Shown here one piece after another: positions 55,404-64,000 of a stretch of DNA of 64,000 bases (position 1 is the first letter of the stretch; every line of letters begins with the position of its first letter). Below the pieces are notes generated by a model that made no database searches, had not been told where the DNA came from, and saw nothing but the letters and a program-made list of their open reading frames with translations. This DNA comes from Aureobasidium sp. EXF-3400. Lineage: Eukaryota; Ascomycota; Dothideomycetes; Dothideales; Saccotheciaceae. The position numbers and the translations under genes were made by a program. The DNA is taken from positions 62,001 through 126,000 of the forward strand of contig SWBL01000016.1 of assembly GCA_024195585.1 (NCBI GenBank). Reading direction: 5' to 3'.

Positions 55404-57100
55404 GATATCGCTTCTGTATATCAATCTACCTGGGTCTGTTGTTGTGGAGCCGCAAACTATCTATGCCAGTGTCCTTCATCACGCCAGGTATACAGACTGC
55501 TTATACGGAGTAACGACCCTGGTAAGCGTTGCCATTGGTCGAATACATACCCTTGCCATGCAAGGTACTGGACTTCCACGCTAACCGTCGGACGCGATCT
55601 GAGTCTGTATACACAGTCTACTTGGATCTGCCAAAAGCTGGGCGGAGGCACAAAACTCTATGCGAGTGTCCTTCATATGCCAGGTATACCTTACGGTGAC
55701 TTGATATAGAGTGAAGATCGTTGCATGGAGTTAACGTACCTGCAATATCGCTTTGGAGGTTGAACTGATAAGGACCAGTGGTAAGCTGATGTTGAACTGT
55801 CACCTCTTCGTGCTGCAAGATGGTGGAATCATCGCTACTCATACTTTGCAATCACGCGATGTCAGTGAAAGAGGCACATAAGTTTTGAGGATATGGCTTC
55901 CGCAAATAGTGGTATGTGTCATATACCGGACTTGAGTGTCTATACATACTCGAATCCCATCCGATGGTTAGTGTGAGTATTCGCTATCCTGTGGAATTGG
56001 ATGGAAAGATCAAGCCCGCTGCTAAAAGTCAAGATAAGTGTTCTCAAAGGCTGCATTTTGATCTTTGGCTGTGAGGAGTCTGTATGCAGTGTTCAAGGCA
56101 AGAGGTCAGTGATATGCAGAGAGTCGCACGTAGTTGTGGCTTCTTTCTCCTACACTGCTTCTCTGTTCTTCCTCTACCCTCCCTGCTTCCCATCAAGCCT
56201 ACGTTTCCGCAATGGAGGATATTGTAGATTCCAGTTTTGGAACTCTTTACACTCGATTAGCAGGCCAGCGGCAAAAATACAGATAACACCTTGAGCAACT
56301 TACCCATACAGCGCGTTTATCAGCCCACATACAGTGTGCAAACGCAGCCGATGTGATAGTTTGAGGCTTGCAGACTGTTTATTTCAAGCTTGGTATCACC
56401 ATCCATTTCGCTGTAATCCTTGAGTATGCAGACGCACAGATGTGCGCGCTATCCACCGGATGTGCAAGATACCCTGTACAGTTCAATGGCAGTGTATCCA
56501 TGAATAATCCGTCAATCTTCCTCAATGTGATATCAGCCCTGCATGAACAACACGCTTCTCTCACTATTCAATATCACTGCTGCTGCCGTTGCGGAAATCT
56601 CCACCATAAAGTGACAGCAGCGCAACGACCCACGCCCTAGATCTAACATCACAGACATCGTATGCACGTATGATACTCTGCTTTGAGTGTTCCGACAGTG
56701 AGGCCAAAAACTCGCGGGCCTGTATCAAAAACAGTCCATGTCGGTACGGAACAACAAGAAAACTCCCCTCTAATCAAGAGGATATGCGAAGTGGCAGAGA
56801 GATCGTACTGTGAGTTTACTTCGACTGCATCTTGATTAACCCACACTGAGACAGAAATACCGTCTACGCATGATACGCTGTCAGAGTGTCCGACATCAAT
56901 GCCGAACATTGACCAGCTTGTATCCAAAGAGCATATCACATCACGTCAGTGCAATCAAGCATAACTCTCCCTTCTATCAAGACATGCAAGGATAGGAAAG
57001 AAATCAAATTGTGAACTTGCCTCTATCTCAATTAAATTCATGTGCTTGGAGTCCTCCAATTTGGACACCCTTAGATGAAACTTGTGTTGACGATGTAGGA
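55404..57100. repeat. decayed tandem array, period about 197-200 bp
   Basis: Two pairs of neighbouring blocks align well by eye: 55404-55494 with 55595-55690, and 56667-56839 with 56867-57035 (the second pair offset by exactly 200 bp). A short core of the form (C/G)AGTGTCC..CAT..GCC recurs at 55467, 55664, 56685 and 56884, and weaker versions fall at 55863, 56097, 56293, 56490 and 57083, so nearly all steps are 195-199 bp (one is 234). A second landmark (GTGA/GTAA plus a pyrimidine-rich stretch) repeats at 56411, 56611, 56810 and 57011. No unit keeps a long open frame in one phase, so it looks non-coding or badly decayed. Confidence 0.55.
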
Positions 57101-57464
57101 AAAGCACTTCTTTCCCTGTATTTTGATAGTCACTGCAAAGGTACTCCATGACGGGAGACAAACACATTTACCTGCCTAGTCACTCGGAAGGCAAAAGAGG
57201 TTTGTGGTTCTGTATAGAAATGGTGTACTGTTCTCATATCCGAGATTTCCTTGTAGTTGAACAGAAAGAAAGTAGATAAGATCAGAATGATGAGAAAGGT
57301 GATGATGTGATCCACCCACATGGATGAGATATATGGCTTCGGCGCTAGAGTGTACATTTGCAGAAGAGTCAAGTCAAAGAAGAAGAAGGACAAGAATTGC
57401 TTTTCGTCATCACAATGATCTAAAAACGCTATGCAAACACTACGCATACACCCTCTGCATCCAC
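57101..57464. other. 3' flank of the mannosidase gene
   Basis: No gene supported. A minus-strand frame here is T-rich and hydrophobic by composition only. Probably 3' UTR and polyadenylation region of the GH47 gene. Confidence 0.4.
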
Positions 57465-59563
57465 CTAAGCCTCTTCAACCTTAACAGCCTTTTCAACAGC
57501 CAAAGTCTTCGTATCCTGTACCGTCACAGTTTTAATTCCCACAGGTTTATCCTCCTCCTTCACAGCCTCTTTCTTAACATCACCAGTAACAGCATCCCTC
57601 TTTACCCCCTCCTCTTTCTCCACAATCTTTCCCTGGGCATCCCTCTGTTTCCTCTGCCACCCAGTTTTAAACAGCTTACCCAACTCAAAGTTCGGGAACG
57701 CATGAGCTTCAGTGTTGAAAACAACTTTATCCAAAGGCAACACATCATCAGGACCAAACAACAGATAAAAGTATTTAAGCGTTTCTGCAAGCCAGAAGGA
57801 TTCCATGTTGTCGCGTGCGGTGGTGGGAACAGAGGTGACGTCGTTGATGGATGTGTAACCTCCATTATGGTCGACGGCTGTGTGTTTGATGAATGAAGAA
57901 AACATTTCCCAGCCCCATTCTCTGTAGATGTCGTCGTTGGTGATGCGCCACATGTAGAAGAGACTTTCGACGGTTTCGGGTCGTTGGAGGTTATGTGCGT
58001 CCGCGGGTTTGAGGATCAAGTCTTTTTTCCACTCGGCTTCTGCGTCGTCGGAAAGTGTGTCAGGAGATGAGAGAATGCCTTCGGGCATCATGGCTGGAGG
58101 ATCGTGGGTTTCAAAGTGGGTGATCTCAGCGGCGAGGCCGGTGGGGTTGACTTTGTAGGTTGCCCAGCAGGTTTTCATGAGCTGTTTGGCTAGTTCAATC
58201 TCGTTTTCTTGTTTCTTGCCCCAGGTTGCGGATTTTCTGGCTTCGGCGAGGGTTTTGCCTTGGGTGGCTCCCAAGGCGATGGTACCTGGCATGAAGCATA
58301 CTAGGTGATCCATCTTGGGAGAAATAGGTTGGTCAAGGCCTGAAGGACGCTCGCCGAGAATGGTAAGGTTGGCCTTTTGAGAGTATGTGATCAAGTGTTT
58401 TTGGATGCCAGCGAGAGACTGGTCCCACATTTCTTGGTAGACAGACTCTTGCTTGGAGGTTTGCAGATACTGCTTGATGAGGTATTCTGTAGTTGTTAGC
58501 ACAGGCTCGGTTCACACTATCAGCCTGACATACCGTAGTAAGAGTCACCACGACTACCCAATCTAATGTTGTTGCCCCTGAAGTTTCCAGTTTGGGCGTA
58601 GATGAAGATGGGCAAAAGACCATCCTCCATGCCATTGTCATCAACAACTTGCATGACCTTCTCAGCCTTCTCCCAGTAGTGTACCTCGCCAGTCAACTTG
58701 GCCAGATACTTCATCTCAAGTTGAAGACTGGTGGCTTCGGCAGTCGAAGAAGCACCTCCATCATCGTGAGACGGGATGCCCTTTCCAGTATGCAGATTGA
58801 CGCTGGCGTAAGGTACACCAGAGTTTGAGTCGTATGCGCCGAGTAGACGATCAGCCAGATCAGCAGCCTTTTCCAGATACAAGTCCTCGCTGATGGAAGC
58901 ACCAGTAGCAGAGTGACTCGTCAAGGGAGCGTAGTCAGGGAAGGTGGTAGAAATATAATGGGCGGATAGCAAACCACCGAGCATGCGAATGGTCGTCTCG
59001 AAAGTGTTTACATCGTGATCGACATCGTAGCTCAAAGCGGTCGAAACCCAGTCTCTAGCGTGCGAGAGTTCGGTGGTGAGGTTCATGAGCATCAGAGTGT
59101 CGAGAGCATCTACTATGATCCATCCCATGCCACCCTTGACCATATGACGACCTGTCTGCGAGACAGGCTTGAACTCGTCATAGCCCCAGCCGTGTTGTTC
59201 GTATGCTGACCAGCTCAGCTTAAACGCATCTCTTACTTGATCCCTTCGCTCTTCCCAATTTGCAGGCTTCTTGGACTTGAGCACACTAGGGGTGGATGCG
59301 CCGAATAGGCCCAACCAGTAAAACGCGGTAGTAGAGGCGACCAACAAGGCGGCAAGGATGCGTTTCCTTTTGAACCATGGTAGTCTACGGGAAGACTTGC
59401 CTGCGAACGGCTTGTCTTTGTACATGGGCAACGAGGGTCTCCTATCGCCAAACATTCCTCCTATTTTCTCGGCCACTCCTGCGCTGCCTGTCGAAGCATC
59501 TTGAGAAGATTGGAACCGCGATCGTCCCGCATCAGGGCCAGTGCGAGGTAGGGCGTACGACAT
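57465..59563 (-). CDS. Class I alpha-1,2-mannosidase (GH47), type II membrane protein
   Basis: Two exons, 58534-59563 and 57465-58486 (47-nt intron), encode 683 residues. A cytosolic N-terminus is followed by one membrane anchor (RILAALLVASTTAFYWLGLF, about 69-90). The GH47 catalytic domain is complete: ELKPVSQ-type opening, GGMGWIIVDALDTLMLM, ETTIRMLGGLLSAHY, LGSRGDSYYGEYLIKQYL, RPETVESLFYMWR, ARDNMESFWLAETLKYFYLLF and the Ca2+-binding TEAH in VVFNTEAHAFPNF. It trims mannose from N-glycans in ER or Golgi. After TEAH there is a Lys/Glu/Val-rich extension of about 70 residues (VKKEAVKEEDKPVGIKTVTV) not usual for the family. Confidence 0.93.
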
Positions 59564-60099
59564 GGTTGTGGGAGGCTACAAGAGCCAGTATAGTCGGGTA
59601 CAACAAACGGGTCGATTTACTGGGCGGGTTGCTGCATAAGGTACGATGGATTCTGTGCAAGCTGGCCGGTTCGTGATGTCGCTTTCGATGGAGACGGTTG
59701 TCCTGGTGCAATGCACCTTGTTTATATAGCCGGAAGATAGTGCAGGAAGAGAGTACGGCAACAGAGGCACAAGTGGCAAAGGGGACAAAATTATTGAATA
59801 GGTGTCAAGCTGGCGCATTCACATGCACAAGATCCCTCGCTCCTTCCCCACATTCGAACCCCTGGAGCCTTGGAGCAATCCCCGAAATGCACGAGCTGCT
59901 CCTTCGCGTGACCTGAATGACCTATCGACTCACAGACTCCGTAAGAAACATCAATCCGAGGCTTCAACAATGTAATAGTGGTATTCAACAATGAGCTAAA
60001 TAAATCTCTTCCCAGCCATAGAGCTGCCATCCAAACGCCTGCAACAAGTTTTCCGCCCACCTTTCATTAACATATCAAATACAATAGACATTGCCCATA
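59564..60099. other. intergenic, no gene seen
   Basis: Between the start of the mannosidase gene and the stop of the LRR gene, both minus strand. It should hold the mannosidase promoter. Confidence 0.5.
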
Positions 60100-63000
60100 T
60101 CACAGGAATATTGGCGCTCCGCGGTTGGCTCGCGTGATGAGTTGACTCTCCTTGAACTGTTCCCAGCCCTGAGGGTCCTTCATCTGCAGCTGCTGCAGCT
60201 CCTCCAAATTCGCTCCCATCTTCTCCATGACTCCTTCCCATCCACCATGGGCCACCATCACTCGTAACTCCGGTCCTGAGAGGTCAGCCATTTTTGATGC
60301 GATTTCGGCCATATGCGATCCAGGAGCCCATTCGGCATGTGCATCTGATTCGGATGTTTGTACAGCGACGGGTACGTCGATAAGGTCTTGTCGCACTTTG
60401 TGTCCCAGACGATGGATGCGACCTTCCTCGATCGCGAGTGCTCTTGATGCCAGACTTACATCGCTGGCCTTCCTCCTCATCGAGCCAGAGCCACTAGCGT
60501 GTATCTCGTCCTCATCAAGATCCGACTCGATAGCTGAAGTTTCTGTACCAAACGTGGTAGCAGAGCTGGCCATGAAGTCGTTTGATAAAGGTCCAGATTC
60601 CATAGACTCCAGCGAAGAAGATAGAGAAAAGTTCTGCTGGTGTGGTGGGATATCCAGATGAAGTCGGGTTTCTGGGAACTCGTCCTCGAATCGCTCAATC
60701 ATACCACTCAAGGTCTGATCAAGGAAGAGCAGACGGCGGTAGTTCATTTCGTCACCTGCCGCAAATTCCTTGGCCAAAGCTGGCTTCAGGCGGTTGCGAA
60801 GCTTGCGAGCACTGTCAAGCAGGTTCCGGCTGACCTCCTTGGCCTTTCCTCGCCTCTTGTTTTCGCTTTGTGCTGGGTCGCCGATATCCCGGGGCGTCGT
60901 GGTTCCTGATAATGATATGCTGCCGTGACGAGATTCCGTCTTGTCTTGTCCAAGGAAGTATTCCAATGCTTTGATGATACCATTACCGCCCACAATGTAA
61001 TCGTCGTCGGGTGCTGTCTCGTCGTCGCTACCATCTGAAGGTCGGTCCCCATCCACATGTCCCACGAGATGCACCAGCACATCCGGAACTGGTGCTTGTC
61101 TGGCATCCTCGACTCCGTGTTGTTTGGAGAGCATGGTGGCCGCAGGAAGCAAAGATGATTGAGCCATGGTTCGATCCATGTTACGTAGGCAGTATGCGAC
61201 GATCTGCTTCGCCAACGCCTTGACTACCTCGCTTTGACCAGGGCCAGGAACCTGAATCGCGATCATTAGCATCAAGTCAGAAGAGAAAATGACAACGTGA
61301 CTTACATCGACGTCAATACAGACGAGTGATTTGGATACTCGTGCAGCAGCGCAGAGCGAGGCGTACAAAGCACAAGCTTCCTCCTGACTGTCCTCGTCGG
61401 TCGCTTGAGATAACGCAGATAACTGAGGGTTCTCAAGAATGGTTAGATGAGCAAGCGAAACGCCTTCTGGCAAAACCTGTCGTAAATCAGTATCAACGAT
61501 CGAGACGTCGGCAGGATATATCTTACCTCAGCCAATGATATTGCCTGCTTCACTGATAGACCGACATCTACAAGATGCAGTCTCTTCAGATTCTCCAGCT
61601 TGGGCAGGTACTTTCTAAGCAGCTGGAGTGCACTAAATTCGCCTACGAACAGACTTCTATTGTGACTGATGTCAATGAAGCGGAAGTCTCGGAGTGTCGT
61701 CAAAGTGGGTAGGAGCTCTTTCAGAGAGTTCGTATCAAGGCTGCAGTTAGCGAGACCGAGAGCCCAAACCGGACAATTGGAATTGTGTTTAAGGGCTTCA
61801 GCAAGCTTACCAAGCTTGCCTCTCAGGTCGTTGCTACCCAAGTCAAGAGCTTGGCACACACCTGATCGAACGTAGTGCAAGATGTGTTCAAAGCCTTCAT
61901 CATTGAGCTTGTTACCGGCAAAACCAAGTCTGGCAATGCCACAAGCTGTTGCTCCATCGACAAGTTTTCGGATTTGATAGGGCGCAAGTCCACATTCCGC
62001 CATGGTGATCTCTTCTAGGCGAGACCCGCCGAGTCTTCCAGACAGTGCCTTGAATAATGTCTCTGCGGCATCGACAGATTTGCCAGTTGTCTTGGGCATC
62101 TGCTGCGGTGCCTTAATGTTGATATCAGGCTCGACTGGCGGTAGTTCTTGTGGGAAGTGTAGCATCGAGACATCGAGAGCCTTGATTGATCGGCACATGT
62201 ACAAGAAGACAGAGATGTGCTTCCAGCCGATTCTCGAGATTCTCGGGTTATTCTTGAGAGTGAGCTTCTCCACGATTCCTCCCGTAGGTTTGGCAGGAAT
62301 CTGGCGAGCACCGTTTCGCCGCCTGGTAGGTTGAGGCCTCTTTGAGGCAAGCAGACCAGACAGGACGACGCGCAAACCCTCATCGCTGAGATCTGCGTCT
62401 TCAAGCAACAGGCGTTTTACAGGGACAATTGCGAGCCAATCACTTAGAGTGACAAAGTCAGCCAATTGAAGCCGAGATCCGGTGAGATTGAGCTGGGTCA
62501 CAGTGCCAGGATCATCAGGTGAAGTACAATCCTCCGCCATAAGTTGTTCCGTGATGCGCTTGAGAATGGGTGATTCTCTGAGTTGACAACATCTTCTGTA
62601 AATTCTCACAGGATCAGTAGTCGGGCGATCTTTGGGAGTCGCTGCGCCTGATGGGATGGGGGTCCCATTGGCTGAAGGACCTTGCGTTGGAGAAACGTCA
62701 CCATCCAACTCACGAGGGAGCTGGCCACTGTTTTCGGCCTTCTGTCTCTTCTCCTCTTTGCGTTTCTTACGCGCATCATCCTCAAGCGATGCATCGAAGT
62801 TGTCTCCAGAGCCCTCAGCCTTGTCGCCGTTCTCCATACTGGTCTCAGGTGGTCCAGCTGTACCAGCATTAGGGTTGTTAGTAGATGCAGCAGCGGCGTC
62901 CGACTGCTCTTTGCGCTCCGTTTCTACTTGTGGATGCTTCAGGGCCTCTCCTTCTCCACGCTCCTTCATTTTCTTGTTGGTATTTTTCTGTTTCGAAGAA

Positions 63001-63863
63001 GCGTCTCCACCGTCTTCTCTGTATCGCGGCCCAGAAGCAATCTCGACATCGACTGAGAAGGCGACTCGTCGCAATTTGGCAGAATCGAGTTCCGGAAGGA
63101 GGCACCGCTCGCGGTTCTGGTTGACGTTCAGAACACGTCGCGGGCACACGCCACCATTCTCGCCGGCACGTGGGTTACCAGCATTTTGAGCGCCCGAGGA
63201 TAGACGACGAGTAAGGTTGGAGAAGAAAGAGCTGTTGGAGTCTTTTGGCCTCTGGGGAACGTATGGCTGTAGTTCTTCGGCTTCGCGGTTCGGTGTTGGT
63301 TGTGTGGGACTCGTGACTAGGTTGTCCCTCGCAGATTGTGACGATGGTCCAGCATTCGTGCCATTAGCTTGAGACTTTGTGGTCTGAGGCACACTTGGGG
63401 ACGGCGGGGCCTGCGAGGAGAACTTGGAGCTGATGTTCGAGATCCATGAGTTTCTGCGAGAGCTCCTGGTGCCATCGGGGCCCTCTCGTTGAGATCCAGA
63501 GCGACTGAGGATACTGGGCCGACGTGACGAAGGTTTGGATGCGGAGTTGGGCGAGTCGGTAGAGTTCGAAGACGGGGGCTGAGCCGGTGCAGTGTCTCGC
63601 GGCGGCGAAGGTTGTTTAGAGGGAAGTGGGGGTGCTTTCTTTGATTCTACAGGCGAAGACGAGCGAGAACGGGCATGCGACGAGACGGGTGGAGGGGCAT
63701 CATCGACGACGCCGGGAGCTCTATGAACGTGGGCTTCATGCTCAGGGTGTTCTGCTCCAGCTTGAGTATGCGTGCTGACCAAATTGGCATTGTTAGAGAG
63801 CGCACCTCTGTCTCTGTTCGGCTGGTGGAGCCATGATACGTCCACGCCGTGTACAGACTCCAT
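60100..63863 (-). CDS. Large LRR protein (Mhp1-like cell wall biogenesis family)
   Basis: Three exons, 61527-63863, 61306-61476 and 60100-61251, encode 1219 residues. Residues 1-220 are Ser/Pro-rich and basic. A conserved block follows (RRVLNVNQNRERCLLPELDS, AKLRRVAFSVDVEIASGPRY), then a charged linker, then leucine-rich repeats at about 480-800 (VTQLNLTGSRLQLADF; IARLGFAGNKLNDEGF; CQALDLGSNDLRGKL; FRFIDISHNRSLF). The C-terminal half is mixed and acidic, ending SQLITRANRGAPIFL. Fungal proteins of this layout are often annotated as Mhp1-type cell wall biogenesis or microtubule-associated proteins; I hold that name loosely. Intron 2 (61252-61305, 54 nt) is in frame without a stop. Confidence 0.8.
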
Positions 63864-64000
63864 TGTGTTTCGATTGTTCGAGTCGTGTGTATTAAGCCAT
63901 GCTCTTCTTCAATTCGTGAGTGGTGTCGAAGTTGTCGCAAGCAGCGCGACGGTATACAGCGATTGAACCGAAATGCGACAAGGACTTGGCTTGGGGGGTG
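63864..64000. other. 5' flank of the LRR gene
   Basis: The remaining 137 bases are upstream of the LRR gene start; nothing else is visible before the window ends. Confidence 0.4.

Noticed and set aside
55404..57100. CRISPR array or transposon terminal repeats
   Set aside because: The units are about 197 bp, diverged, with no short identical repeats or transposase; the host is a eukaryote.
57130..57447. Hydrophobic 105-codon minus-strand frame
   Set aside because: Hydrophobicity comes from T-rich 3' flanking DNA; no start context or homology recognised.

Overview
The window is nuclear chromosomal DNA of a filamentous ascomycete (Pezizomycotina); Dothideomycetes is my best guess, at low confidence. 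The evidence is dense single-copy eukaryotic genes, very short GT..AG introns (mostly 47-60 nt) with CTAAC-like branch points, an intron-bearing tRNA, and filamentous-fungal families: alpha-1,3-glucan synthase, a SamB/Mub1 MYND protein and an Elp2 WD protein. I see no prokaryotic operon, CRISPR array, plasmid or phage signature and no intact transposon.

Layout, left to right: a truncated F-box-like gene (1-1295, -); URM1 (-) and ELP2 (+), head to head; a Ser/Thr kinase (-); VAC8 (+); CSL4 (+); a flavin-reductase-like gene (+); an intron-containing tRNA-Ala; a secreted Cys-rich protein (-); a hotdog thioesterase (+); a J-domain splicing factor (-) divergent from DCP2 (+); IBA57 (+); a secreted GMC oxidoreductase (-); a transglutaminase-like protein (+); LSM3 (-) divergent from a mitochondrial PPR-type protein (+); a large P4-ATPase (+); a SamB/Mub1 protein (+); an EamA-type transporter (+); an SDR (+); AGS1 (-, 7.3 kb); a gene-poor stretch of about 6.8 kb; a GH47 mannosidase (-); and a large LRR protein (-) at the right end.

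Most genes are housekeeping. A theme is RNA biology: tRNA wobble-uridine modification (URM1, ELP2), exosome (CSL4), U6/mRNA-decay Lsm ring (LSM3), decapping (DCP2), spliceosome-associated J protein and a mitochondrial RNA/translation factor. Several sit as divergent pairs with short shared promoters. A second group builds or modifies the cell surface and glycoproteins (AGS1, GH47 mannosidase, GPI-like Cys-rich protein).

The least explained part is 50.7-57.4 kb upstream of AGS1. No convincing gene was found there, but it contains a decayed tandem array with a period close to 197-200 bp (about 55.4-57.1 kb), two coding-like orphan segments and a perfect 16-bp palindrome. Gene models were built by hand from splice signals and protein-family knowledge; none was checked against a database.
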